Source of the DNA: Dethiobacter alkaliphilus
GTDB lineage: Bacteria; Bacillota; Dethiobacteria; DTU022; UBA8154
Direction of reading: 5' to 3'
DNA length: 64,000 nt
Assembly: GCA_016841605.1 (NCBI GenBank)
Contig: JAENYV010000010.1
Location: forward strand, 62,001-126,000
Shown: positions 8,090-17,049 of the stretch, one piece after another
Position numbering within the stretch: position 1 is the first letter of the stretch
Layout of the letters: each line of letters begins with the position of its first letter
The notes under the pieces: model-generated
Databases searched by the model: none
What the model saw: only the letters and a program-made list of their open reading frames with translations
What the model was told of the DNA's origin: nothing
Program-made: the position numbers and the translations under genes

Positions 8090-10240
8090 GTGCCAAATTT
8101 TAGTAGTATGGCAAAAGCATTTTTCTACTTAAATGAGAAAATTGGAGAAAACACGCTGCTAATTTCCATAAGGCGGGGACTTACATATCTAATTCCTCTG
8201 GTGATGATTGGTTCCCTGGCTTTGGTTTTTGTGAGTTTGCCTGTTCCGGCGTACCAACAATTAATGGAAGAAGTCTTCGGCAGTCAGTGGAAAAATATTT
8301 TTCTTTATGTCCGTGACGGTACTTTCAATATCCTGTCGCTTCTTATGGTTCTTTCCATCAGCTATTCATATTCTGCCGGTTCCGACGGACGCGGACGATA
8401 TGGACACAATGTAAGCCCGATTATTACGGCTTTAGTGGCTTTATCTTCATTTGTGGCAATTTCCGGAATCAGCAAAGAGGGATTTACTATAGCGAATTTT
8501 GGAGTAATAGGTATTTTTATGGCCATAATGGTAGCTGTTATTTCTTCCATGCTTTTTCTGAAGCTCTGTTCCATCGGGGCTCTGAGAATAAGGGCTTTTA
8601 CCGACGGGGCTAACCTGGTCTTCAATGATGCTTTAACGTCCATTTATCCTGCTGCTATTACTGTAACTGCCTTTGCCGGTATCAATCAGGCCCTGATGTT
8701 CCTTTGGGGCATAGCGGATTTGCAAAGTTTTCTGGCGGACTTTTTGAATAATATATTTTCCAGAATGGAATCTCCATTTTGGAGTGCTATTTTGTTTATA
8801 GCTCTGGTACATATTTTCTGGTTTCTGGGTATGCATGGCAGTAATATCCTTGAACCGGTGGCCCAGAGCATATTTGTACCGGCTCTCACAGTCAATAAAT
8901 TGTTGGTTGAGTCCGGTCAGGCACCGACAGAAGTCTTCACCAAAACCTTCTTCGATACTTTTATTCTGATGGGAGGTTGCGGGACAATTCTCTGTCTTAT
9001 ATTGGCTCTTTTCATCAAGGGTAGACATAAAAACCAATTGCAGCTGGCAAAATTATCATTTATCCCTGTTTTTTTTAATATAAATGAGCTGATCGTTTTT
9101 GGTATCCCCATTGTTTTCAACCCGGTTTATCTTATACCTTTTCTCTTTGTCCCGATAATCTTGACGGTGAGTTCCTTTTTCTCTATTCATTACGGTCTGG
9201 TGCCCCATACAAGCAATCTTGTGGAATGGACAACCCCAATTTTTTTAAGCGGCTATTACTCAACCAATTCAATTAACGGCAGTCTTTTGCAACTGTTCAA
9301 TTTGGTTTTGGGAACTCTCTGCTATTTACCCTTTATTAAACTTGCCCAAGGTGTTTCGGATGCCCAGGGAAGGAATAATCTGAACAAGGTGTATGCCATG
9401 TTCAGGCAAAGTGAGGAACGGGGGACGGCTTCCACGCTCTTGACCAGACAGGACGACATTGGCAATATAGCGAGATTTCTGGCGGCAGATTTGCAGCATG
9501 ACCTGCAAAATAACAAAGTAGCTTTATATTATCAGCCGCAGGTGGATTTTGACGGCAATGTTTTTGGCGTGGAAGCATTGTTGAGGTGGAAGCATGACAG
9601 TTATGGATATATCTATCCTCCCTTGGTTATTGCCCTTGCTGAGGAATCACGGCTTACAGATAAGCTTGGTTCCTGGATATTGGATACTGCCTGCAATGAT
9701 CTGAAAAAAATATCTGAACTAAACCTTCAAGATATAACTGTATCAGTAAATGTTTCCGCGGTTCAATTGGAGAACGACAGCTTTATCAAAAATCTTAAAG
9801 CAAGTATTGAAAAACATAAGATCAGGCCAAGGAACCTGAAAATTGAAATAACAGAGCAGCTAGCCCTGGCTAGCAGCAGTAAAATTATCGAGCGGATTAA
9901 CTCAATTAAAGAAATGGGAGTCAAACTGGCCATGGATGATTTCGGCATGGGGCACAGTTCTCTTAAGTACCTCAAAGAATATTCTTTTGACACCATTAAA
10001 ATCGATGGTTCTCTCATTCGGGAGCTCTCTTCCAATAATAACTGCTCTAATATTATTTCATCCATCGTCTATTTGAGTAAATCATTAAACTTTTCGATTA
10101 TAGCAGAATATGTGGAAAATGAGGAGCAAAGGATCATTCTACACGAGCTTGGTTGTGACCAATATCAAGGCTATCTTTACAGCAAAGCCGTCCCCAATAA
10201 TGAGGTAATTGATTATATTAAGGGTCAGAGTTTTCGATAG
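8090..10240 (+). CDS. PTS EIIC domain fused to an EAL (cyclic-di-GMP phosphodiesterase) domain
   Basis: A 716-residue fusion. Residues about 1-435 are a multi-pass cellobiose-type PTS EIIC permease domain (for example F-F-N-I-N-E-L and the V-P-H-T-S-N segment). Residues about 455-710 are an EAL domain. Catalytic features are mostly kept: E495-A-L, N in S-V-N-V-S, the E-I-T-E segment, D616-D617-F-G, K637 in T-I-K-I-D and E673/E676. Two positions deviate: the loop is D-D-F-G-M-G instead of D-D-F-G-T-G and A-E-Y-V-E replaces A-E-G-V-E. No EIIA or EIIB domain or gene is nearby, so the EIIC part may act as a sugar sensor rather than a transporter. The GTG at 8090 has only a weak ribosome binding site. 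EIIC-EAL proteins are known in Clostridia. Confidence 0.9.
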   Translation: MPNFSSMAKAFFYLNEKIGENTLLISIRRGLTYLIPLVMIGSLALVFVSLPVPAYQQLMEEVFGSQWKNIFLYVRDGTFNILSLLMVLSISYSYSAGSDGRGRYGHNVSPIITALVALSSFVAISGISKEGFTIANFGVIGIFMAIMVAVISSMLFLKLCSIGALRIRAFTDGANLVFNDALTSIYPAAITVTAFAGINQALMFLWGIADLQSFLADFLNNIFSRMESPFWSAILFIALVHIFWFLGMHGSNILEPVAQSIFVPALTVNKLLVESGQAPTEVFTKTFFDTFILMGGCGTILCLILALFIKGRHKNQLQLAKLSFIPVFFNINELIVFGIPIVFNPVYLIPFLFVPIILTVSSFFSIHYGLVPHTSNLVEWTTPIFLSGYYSTNSINGSLLQLFNLVLGTLCYLPFIKLAQGVSDAQGRNNLNKVYAMFRQSEERGTASTLLTRQDDIGNIARFLAADLQHDLQNNKVALYYQPQVDFDGNVFGVEALLRWKHDSYGYIYPPLVIALAEESRLTDKLGSWILDTACNDLKKISELNLQDITVSVNVSAVQLENDSFIKNLKASIEKHKIRPRNLKIEITEQLALASSSKIIERINSIKEMGVKLAMDDFGMGHSSLKYLKEYSFDTIKIDGSLIRELSSNNNCSNIISSIVYLSKSLNFSIIAEYVENEEQRIILHELGCDQYQGYLYSKAVPNNEVIDYIKGQSFR

Positions 10241-10408
10241 TTTTCTATAACAAAAAAATGGCAGATTTTCATTATTTTATGAAGGTAATTAAAAGCAAAA
10301 TGTAGAAAACACTTTAATAAAAGAAAAGAAGAAGGAAAAATTTGAGGCAAAATTTTATCCGGAGGCAGGGACCCAAAATAGAGAATATTTTTACTGAGGA
10401 GGAAGAAG

Positions 10409-10747
10409 ATGGAAATTCGTGAAAGTAAAAGCGGGTCTCTGGTTATTCTTGAGCTGCACGGAAGGCTTGATGGAAGCACCTCAGGAACGCTGGAGAAATA
10501 TTTTCTGGAGTTGCTGAACAAAGGAGAGAAATATTTTGTTTTTGACTTCGAGCAGTTGGATTACATCAGCAGCGCAGGACTGAGGATACTGCTCCTGGCA
10601 GCGAAGAAAACGAAGGGCACCGGCGGTAAAATAGCCCTTTCATCTCTCAAGGAGCACGTTAAAGAGGTCTTTGACATTGCCGGTTTTACTGCTATCTTTA
10701 CCATCTGCTCCACCTGCGCTGATGCTGTTGCGCTGTTGAATCAATGA
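10409..10747 (+). CDS. STAS-domain anti-sigma-factor antagonist-like protein
   Basis: A 112-residue single STAS domain of the SpoIIAA/RsbV type. The signature D-Y-I-S-S-A-G-L-R at residues 51-59 contains the Ser54-Ser55 pair, the position that a cognate kinase phosphorylates in this family. A GAGGAGGAAG box lies just before the ATG. It opens the plus-strand operon, 26 bp ahead of a protein with a degenerate HATPase domain, its likely partner. No sigma factor gene is present, so the partner-switching output may differ from classical sigma control, which is inference. Confidence 0.88.
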   Translation: MEIRESKSGSLVILELHGRLDGSTSGTLEKYFLELLNKGEKYFVFDFEQLDYISSAGLRILLLAAKKTKGTGGKIALSSLKEHVKEVFDIAGFTAIFTICSTCADAVALLNQ

Positions 10748-10772
10748 AAAATCGAGAAAGGGAAAAGATGAA

Positions 10773-12098
10773 ATGTCCAACGATAATACCCGCAAATTAT
10801 CCCTTGAACTCACCCTGCACTCCACATTACTGCCGGTGGTGACTTCCCTGACGGAAAAAGCGTCCCTGGCTTTCGGTATGGAGAAACGTGACGCCCTGCG
10901 GCTGACACTGGCGGTGGAAGAAGTTTTCAGTTACCTCGCGCAAAAGAGCCGTCATAATGAAATGATCTCCCTGCACTGCCTTGACGGCAGGTACTATATT
11001 GAAATTAAATTTATCTTCCCCCTGAAAGACTTGAATTTAAGGGCATTCAACCTTACTTCCACCGTCTCGCCGGAAGATGAAGCGCAATGGGAGGAAATGG
11101 GGCTGTTGCTGGCATCACGCCAGGTAGACCGTCTTCAGCTTTTTCCGGTAAACAACCGCAACATGTGTCTCTCCCTCTCTAAAGATAAGTCTTACCCGAA
11201 AGCAGGGGGAGAAAGACCTGTTCTCCAGGAAGATTTACAGGATTTCTTCATTTCCGTACCCGGCGCAGAAGATATTAAACAATTCTGCCGGGGAATCATC
11301 GCAAATTATGAAAGTTACTTCTATCCTCCTTTTATACTTCTGCCGGGAAAACTGGTGGATATGGTGAGCAGTGGTGAATACCATGCCGCACTGGCCTATA
11401 ATAAGAAGAAACAGGTTATGGGAGGGATAATCTGGAGTGAACAGCAGGAGAAAACCGTGGAATGTTTCGGCCCCTATGCTTTCACCGTTAACCCGGAAAT
11501 GACGGCAAAACTTCTGGAGCATTGTCTGGAACAGGTCGGCCGTTCCCGCGCCCCTGGCCTGCTAAATCGCTGCATCAGGCCCGGTTCTCTGGCGGAAGGC
11601 TATTTTGAAAAGCTGGGAGCAACCGTCTTTCATCAACCGGAGGGCCGCACCAGGGAAAAAACGGCTTTTTACCGGCAGCTGGGCGAAGATCTGGGAGACA
11701 GGGTCTGGGTTCATCCCATGCTGACGGAATTTTTGACGGAAGAGTACCGGCGTCTTTATCTGCCCCGGGATATTCGTGAACTTAAGGAAATGGGGGAGCA
11801 GAATCATGCCCATGACCTTGCCCATTCCGTGTTCTCCTGCGAATTTGCCCCAAAAGAGGTGACCCTGCGCCCCCTTTTAGGAGGCGCAGACGCGGCTCTC
11901 AACCTGGAGCAGCACCTGCAACTTTTTGCCCAAGAGGATATTAAAAATATCTTTTTTGAACTCGATCTGGGAGAAGAATGGCCAGGCCGGCTGGTCCCCG
12001 CACTGCTGGAAAACAAATTTTACCCATGCCTAATTTTGCCCTATGCCGGAAAAGGGGATATCCTACTCTTTCAGCACCGGGCAGGTGAAAAAAGATGA
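10773..12098 (+). CDS. Degenerate HATPase (RsbW-like) domain fused to a double GNAT-like module
   Basis: A 441-residue protein. Residues about 1-145 resemble an RsbW/SpoIIAB-type HATPase: L-A-V-E-E-V lines up with the N-box helix and G-L-L-L-A-S-R-Q-V-D with the C-terminal helix. However, the catalytic Asn after the Glu pair and the D-x-G-x-G loop are not visible, so it may bind its STAS partner without kinase activity. Residues about 150-435 look like two GNAT-type folds; the last part matches the C-terminal half of the 339-residue protein encoded two genes downstream. It overlaps the aminotransferase gene by 4 bp (ATGA). Function is unknown. Confidence 0.7.
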   Translation: MSNDNTRKLSLELTLHSTLLPVVTSLTEKASLAFGMEKRDALRLTLAVEEVFSYLAQKSRHNEMISLHCLDGRYYIEIKFIFPLKDLNLRAFNLTSTVSPEDEAQWEEMGLLLASRQVDRLQLFPVNNRNMCLSLSKDKSYPKAGGERPVLQEDLQDFFISVPGAEDIKQFCRGIIANYESYFYPPFILLPGKLVDMVSSGEYHAALAYNKKKQVMGGIIWSEQQEKTVECFGPYAFTVNPEMTAKLLEHCLEQVGRSRAPGLLNRCIRPGSLAEGYFEKLGATVFHQPEGRTREKTAFYRQLGEDLGDRVWVHPMLTEFLTEEYRRLYLPRDIRELKEMGEQNHAHDLAHSVFSCEFAPKEVTLRPLLGGADAALNLEQHLQLFAQEDIKNIFFELDLGEEWPGRLVPALLENKFYPCLILPYAGKGDILLFQHRAGEKR

Positions 12099-13201
12099 TA
12101 GTACCTACTCTGAACGAACTGGTTCCTTCATACATAAAAGGCTTTGACGCCTATATCCCCAGCAAACCGGACCCGGAACTGAAAAAACTTTTTGGCTGTA
12201 CAAGACTTTACCGTCTCAACAATAATGAAAACCCCCTGGGACCTCCACCTGCAGCCCAAGAAGTTCTGTGCAGGTTCCATCCGCCCCTGGCGGCAGTTTA
12301 TCCCAGCGGAGATTCGTATTATCTCAGGGAAAAACTGGCTGAGATGCACGGTTTACACCCGGAACAGATCCTGGTCGGCAACGGAGCCAATGAAGTCATA
12401 ACCTTTGTCATTAAAGCTTTCTGCGAAGCGGGCGACAATATTATAACCGCTGATAAAACCTTTGCCGTCTATGAGTGGGTAGCCATCTTCTCCGGTTATG
12501 AAGCACGCCTCGTTCCGTTAAAAGATTTGGTCTTTGACGATGAGGGCATGCTGGAAAGGATTGATGGCAGGACAAAAATAATTTTTATCTGCAACCCCAA
12601 TAATCCCACAGGCACCTATTGGAACAGGGAAAAACTCTGCCGTTTTCTGGACAGCATCGACGGAAAACAGATTGTGGTGGTGGACGAGGCCTATTTTGAA
12701 TTTGTGGAAAAGGAAGATTTTCCGGACGGCATCTCACTGCTTGACCGCTATCCCAACCTGGTGGTTTTTCGCACCTTTTCCAAGATGTACGGGCTGGCGG
12801 GGCTGCGTATCGGCTATCTGGCGGGCAATAAGGACGTGGTCGAGATAATTCGCCGGGCCTGCGTGGTTTACTCCGTCAACACCCTGGCCCAGGAAGCGGC
12901 CCTGCGCGCCCTGGATGACAGGGAGGACCATATCCGGCGCACCAGAAATCTCCTGCGCGAAGAAAAGGACTATCTGCGCCGGCATTTGACCGCTTTGAAG
13001 CTGCCCTTTGTCATCAATGAGGGCAATTTCGTCATGGTAAAGCTGCCCATGAGCGACACGCTGGCCTACCGTAAGCTCATGGGCCGCGGAGTGATGGTGC
13101 GCACCATGACCGGCTTCCGATTTCCCAACTATATTCGCATAACCATCGCCCGCCATGAAGCTATGGAGGCGCTGGTCGACGGTTTGAAAACCATTCTTTG
13201 A
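12095..13201 (+). CDS. hisC: Histidinol-phosphate aminotransferase-like PLP enzyme
   Basis: A 368-residue fold-type I aminotransferase of the HisC group. Seen: L-N-N-N-E-N-P-L-G-P (41-50), N-P-N-N-P-T-G (167-173), D197-E-A-Y200, the PLP lysine K230 in T-F-S-K and R238 in G-L-R-I-G-Y. Length and motifs fit HisC. No other histidine gene is nearby and it is translationally coupled to the HATPase-GNAT gene, so it may transaminate a different substrate in this operon, such as an aromatic or phosphonate-like oxoacid. Such HisC-like enzymes also occur in natural-product and cobalamin pathways. Confidence 0.85.
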   Translation: MIVPTLNELVPSYIKGFDAYIPSKPDPELKKLFGCTRLYRLNNNENPLGPPPAAQEVLCRFHPPLAAVYPSGDSYYLREKLAEMHGLHPEQILVGNGANEVITFVIKAFCEAGDNIITADKTFAVYEWVAIFSGYEARLVPLKDLVFDDEGMLERIDGRTKIIFICNPNNPTGTYWNREKLCRFLDSIDGKQIVVVDEAYFEFVEKEDFPDGISLLDRYPNLVVFRTFSKMYGLAGLRIGYLAGNKDVVEIIRRACVVYSVNTLAQEAALRALDDREDHIRRTRNLLREEKDYLRRHLTALKLPFVINEGNFVMVKLPMSDTLAYRKLMGRGVMVRTMTGFRFPNYIRITIARHEAMEALVDGLKTIL

Positions 13202-13225
13202 AATGGCAGGAGGTATTAGATTAAA

Positions 13226-14245
13226 ATGAACAGTGACGATTACAGGCAGCAAAACGAAGCCTCCCTGGTCATACGCTTAATGGAGGAGCAGGACGCCCCC
13301 GGAGTCGTTGAACTGTACAGAGCGGTTTATGGCGACGAATATCCGGTAAAAACCGTCTATGACCCGGAGAGCATTATCCGGCAGCAGCAAAATGGAGATA
13401 TGCTGCGCATCCTGGCCCTCTCCGGCCCTAAGGTCGTGGGACAGGTGGCTCTTTACCGCTCATCCTCACCCAACCGGATGCTCTATGAAGAGGGACAGGG
13501 CATTGTTCTGGCGGATTACAGGAAGCGGGGAATTATTCAGCAGTGCATGAACTGCGGTCACCTGGAAGTTTATCCGCGGCTGCAGATTGAACAGATATGG
13601 GGGGAAGCTGTCTGCAACCACACCTTCATGCAAAAAGTATGCGCGCATCTGGATTATTGCGAAACAGGCCTGGAGCTCGATTTAATGCCGGCCTCATCAT
13701 ACGCTAAAGAGCAGAGCAGCAAGGGGAGGGTCTCTACCCTGCTTGTGTTTAAAACCTACAAAGCCCGTGCCCGGACAGTCTACCTGCCGGAGCATTATGA
13801 GGATTCCCTGCGCTACCTCTATACCGTCTGTAATTTCGGCCACAATTTCCTGCCCGCCCGGGACCCGCTTCCCCCTTCGGCAACCCTGGGCAAGGAAGAA
13901 ATATTTGAGGGTGCAGGGGTGGCCCGCTTTACCCTGCCGGCGCCCGGTGCGGACCTGCACGACTACCTTGTCCGGCAGGAAAGAGCAGCTTTGGATAAAA
14001 ACTGTTCTATTTTTCAAGTCTATATGAGCCTTGCCTCATCATCAATGGGAGCTGCTGTGGATGTCCTGAGAAAACACGGTTATTTCCTGGGGGGAATTCT
14101 TCCCCGCTGGTTCGATGAAGACGGATTGCTGATGCAAAAACTTCTGCACGAGCCTGATGCGCAAAATATTCAGCTCCATTCGGACCGGGCTGCCCGGATG
14201 CTGGAGATGATTTTAGCAGACCGGAAGTCGGTCTGCCATAAATAA
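13226..14245 (+). CDS. GNAT-family protein with two acetyltransferase-like domains
   Basis: A 339-residue protein. The first 150 residues fit a GNAT acetyltransferase (I-R-L-M-E-E-Q-D-A at the start, then R-K-R-G-I-I-Q-Q-C as the acetyl-CoA loop). The second half, with V-Y-L-P-E-H-Y-E-D and a final L-R-K-H-G-Y-F-L-G-G segment, resembles the C-terminal part of the HATPase fusion encoded two genes earlier, so both proteins share a double-GNAT layout. An AGGAGG box lies about 12 bases before the ATG. The substrate is unknown; operon context suggests a small molecule. Confidence 0.75.
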   Translation: MNSDDYRQQNEASLVIRLMEEQDAPGVVELYRAVYGDEYPVKTVYDPESIIRQQQNGDMLRILALSGPKVVGQVALYRSSSPNRMLYEEGQGIVLADYRKRGIIQQCMNCGHLEVYPRLQIEQIWGEAVCNHTFMQKVCAHLDYCETGLELDLMPASSYAKEQSSKGRVSTLLVFKTYKARARTVYLPEHYEDSLRYLYTVCNFGHNFLPARDPLPPSATLGKEEIFEGAGVARFTLPAPGADLHDYLVRQERAALDKNCSIFQVYMSLASSSMGAAVDVLRKHGYFLGGILPRWFDEDGLLMQKLLHEPDAQNIQLHSDRAARMLEMILADRKSVCHK

Positions 14246-14266
14246 GTCTGTTGGCGGAGGGATATT

Positions 14267-16582
14267 ATGAACGGCCTGACATCTATAGGTGCACCATTAA
14301 CGCGGGTCGACGGCCCGGCCAAGGCGCGCGGGCTGGAAAAGTATGCCGCGGACCACTACCCGCCCGGCCTGCTCTGGGCGGGGGTGAAACGTTCCGACCA
14401 TGCCCATGCCATGATCAAGAAGATTGATATTTTTTCTGCCGGGACTGTCCCGGGGGTTGCCGCGGTGTTGACATCCAAAAACATCAAGGGAAGCAACCGG
14501 GTGGGCCTCCCGGAAATGGACCAGCCCATCCTGGCGGATGACAAGGTACGCTTTCGGGGGGACCCGGTGGCACTGGTGCTGGCCGAGGATAAGAGCGCCC
14601 TGGCCCTTGCTTTGGAGCAGATAAGCGTTGAATATCAGGTGCTCAACGCGGTTTTTGACCCCGAACAGGCCATGGAACAGGATGCGCCGGTGCTGCATGA
14701 AAACCGCGGGGCTGACAAGGGGAAAAATATTCTCATCAGCGGCACGTTAAAACGGGGGAACATAACGGAAGCCCTTGAGCAGTGTGATGCCCTGGTGGAA
14801 GGGGAATTTCATTTGCCCCGCCAGGAACACGCCTATCTGGAAACCGAAGCGGGCGTGGCCCGTCTGACCGGGGACAATATACTGGAAATCACCGTTTCCA
14901 CCCAAACCCCTTACCGGGACCGTACCGAGCTGGCTCATGCCCTGGGACTCCCCGCGGATAAAATAAGGGTCATTGCCCCTTACCTGGGCGGCGGTTTCGG
15001 AGGCAAAGACGGGATTACGGTCCAGGGTCTCCTTGGCCTGGCGGCTCTGCATTCCGGAGGTAGACCGGTCAAAATGTGGACTACCCGCGAAGAAAGCTTT
15101 ATCTGCTCCCCCAAAAGACACCCGGCCCGCATCCGCTATCGCCTGGGCTGTAAAAACGGAACCCTGCATGCCATGACCTGCCGCATTATCATGGATACCG
15201 GAGCCTACGCCTCCCTGGGCGGACCGGTGCTGGCCATGGCCATGGAACATGCCGCGGGCGTATACCGGATTCCCCATGTTCTGGTGGAGGGGTACTCGGT
15301 TTATACCAACAATCCCGTATCCGGTGCCTTTCGGGGATTTGGCGCCTGCCAGGTTCTGGCCGGCCTGGAACAGACGGTCGATATGCTGGCTGTCAAAGGG
15401 GGCCTGGACGCGCTGGAGTTCCGTCTGAAAAATGCGGTAAACCGGGGAGATACAACCGGCTGCGGGGTGCATATGAGCAACTCCACCGGCATAATACCCT
15501 GTCTGAAAACCGTTCAACAGCATCCTTTCTGGGTAAACCGCGATAAATGGGTCAGCGAAGCCCCTGCTTTCAAGCGGAGAGGTGTGGGGATCGCGGCCGG
15601 GATGCAGGGCACAGGCTACGGCCCTGTTGTTCCGGATATAGCCAATGCCAAGATAAAATTGTTGCCTGAGGGCAGGTTCCGCATCTATTCCGGTGTTTCG
15701 GACATGGGCCAGGGCAATAATTCTACTAACGTACATATCGCCGGAGAAGTGCTCTGTCAGGAGCCGGATGCCTTTGAACTGCTTCAGCCGGATACATTTC
15801 GCACACTTCCCTCCGGCTCATCCTCGGCCAGCCGGACCACTTTCACCTTTGGGAATGCTCTCAAGGAGGCCTGTATACTATTAAAAGAGCGGATTCTGGC
15901 GAGGGCCTGCAACTTAGCTCTGGGTGTCTATAAGGAAGATTTGCTTCTTATCCCCGGAAAGGTGCTTCACCTTCCCACCGGCCGGGAAATCCCCCTGGCC
16001 CTTATCGCTTCCGCCATGGCTGAAGACGAGCGGGTTTGTGTTTCGACCTGGACAGCGCCTGTGGCACGGTATCCGGATTCCGTAAACCCGGAGATACGGG
16101 CTGCCGGATTTCCCCACCGGGTCTTTTCCTTTGCCTGTCACCTGGTCCGTTTAGAGATTGACGAACTGACCGGTGAAATTGCTGTCTGTGACTACCTGGC
16201 CTGTACGGATGGAGGCAGGGTGCTGAACCCCCAGGCCTATGAACAGCAGATTCAGGGAGGGGTTGTCCAGGGCATGGGCTATGCTCTGTGGGAGGATTTC
16301 AAGGTTGCGGAGGGAGGAGAGACCTTGACCCGAAATCTGGCTACCTACATACTCCCCACAGCCGCGGACGTGCCGAATATCATCAGCCTGCCCGTGGAAA
16401 CGGAAGAAGAAACAGGTCCTTTCGGCATGAAAGGGATCGGTGAAATCGTTATCAACCTCCCCTTTCCCGCCATAGCCAATGCTGTGGCGATGGGACTGGG
16501 GAGACGCATCTTCCAAGGTCCCCTGAACCTCGAACATCTTCAGGAGGCTCTGCAAGGGAGTGAAAAGGAGGCCCCGCAATGA
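14267..16582 (+). CDS. Molybdenum hydroxylase (xanthine dehydrogenase family), molybdopterin-binding subunit
   Basis: A 771-residue large subunit of the xanthine dehydrogenase/aldehyde oxidase family, with the a/b hammerhead domain first and the molybdopterin domain after. Seen: G-G-G-F-G-G-K near residue 240, A-F-R-G-F-G near 355 and K-G-I-G-E with the predicted catalytic Glu726. It should hydroxylate an aromatic N-heterocycle, purine or aldehyde using water; the substrate is undetermined. It follows the GNAT gene by 21 bp with a GGAGGG box and overlaps the Fe-S subunit gene (ATGA). No MoCo insertion chaperone (XdhC) gene is present in the window. Confidence 0.92.
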   Translation: MNGLTSIGAPLTRVDGPAKARGLEKYAADHYPPGLLWAGVKRSDHAHAMIKKIDIFSAGTVPGVAAVLTSKNIKGSNRVGLPEMDQPILADDKVRFRGDPVALVLAEDKSALALALEQISVEYQVLNAVFDPEQAMEQDAPVLHENRGADKGKNILISGTLKRGNITEALEQCDALVEGEFHLPRQEHAYLETEAGVARLTGDNILEITVSTQTPYRDRTELAHALGLPADKIRVIAPYLGGGFGGKDGITVQGLLGLAALHSGGRPVKMWTTREESFICSPKRHPARIRYRLGCKNGTLHAMTCRIIMDTGAYASLGGPVLAMAMEHAAGVYRIPHVLVEGYSVYTNNPVSGAFRGFGACQVLAGLEQTVDMLAVKGGLDALEFRLKNAVNRGDTTGCGVHMSNSTGIIPCLKTVQQHPFWVNRDKWVSEAPAFKRRGVGIAAGMQGTGYGPVVPDIANAKIKLLPEGRFRIYSGVSDMGQGNNSTNVHIAGEVLCQEPDAFELLQPDTFRTLPSGSSSASRTTFTFGNALKEACILLKERILARACNLALGVYKEDLLLIPGKVLHLPTGREIPLALIASAMAEDERVCVSTWTAPVARYPDSVNPEIRAAGFPHRVFSFACHLVRLEIDELTGEIAVCDYLACTDGGRVLNPQAYEQQIQGGVVQGMGYALWEDFKVAEGGETLTRNLATYILPTAADVPNIISLPVETEEETGPFGMKGIGEIVINLPFPAIANAVAMGLGRRIFQGPLNLEHLQEALQGSEKEAPQ

Positions 16583-17049
16583 AAATAACCTTTTACCTTA
16601 ATAACGTCAAACAGGAAATCGAGACCCAACCTGACCGCCGGGTGGTGGACATCTTGCGCGAGGACCTGGGGCTGACGGGAACAAAGGAAGGCTGCGGCTC
16701 AGGAGAGTGCGGAGCCTGCACCATTTTGGCGGACGGAGTCAGTAAACTCTCCTGTCTGATGCTCGCGGCACAATTGGAAAACAGGCGCATCCTGACCATT
16801 GAGGGCCTGGCGTCGGGGGAGGAACTTCATCCGCTGCAGAAGGCTTTTGTGGAAAAGGGCGCAATTCAGTGCGGATTTTGCACTCCGGGCATGATCATGG
16901 CCGCGGCGGATTTATTGCAGCGCAACCCGGCTCCGGATAGGAAGGATATCCGGACAGCCCTGAGCGGCAATCTCTGCCGCTGCACCGGTTACCAGAAAAT
17001 CATCGATGCGGTAGAGAGCGCCGCTGAAACAATGAGGAATAAAGCATGA
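16579..17049 (+). CDS. Molybdenum hydroxylase, [2Fe-2S] subunit
   Basis: A 156-residue small subunit with all eight cluster cysteines: C39, C44, C47 and C59 for the plant-type [2Fe-2S] domain, and C98, C101, C133 and C135 for the helical [2Fe-2S]-binding domain. It relays electrons from the molybdenum centre to the FAD subunit. ATGA overlaps at both ends show coupled translation and a fixed stoichiometry with its neighbours. Confidence 0.95.
   Translation: MKITFYLNNVKQEIETQPDRRVVDILREDLGLTGTKEGCGSGECGACTILADGVSKLSCLMLAAQLENRRILTIEGLASGEELHPLQKAFVEKGAIQCGFCTPGMIMAAADLLQRNPAPDRKDIRTALSGNLCRCTGYQKIIDAVESAAETMRNKA

Noticed and set aside
8011-8090. c-di-GMP riboswitch upstream of the PTS-EAL gene
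   Set aside because: The leader is too short and shows no GEMM-type core.
14747-15736. 329-codon minus-strand open frame
   Set aside because: It lies fully inside and antisense to the molybdenum hydroxylase large-subunit gene, whose motifs and operon overlaps are convincing. No ribosome binding site or family signature.
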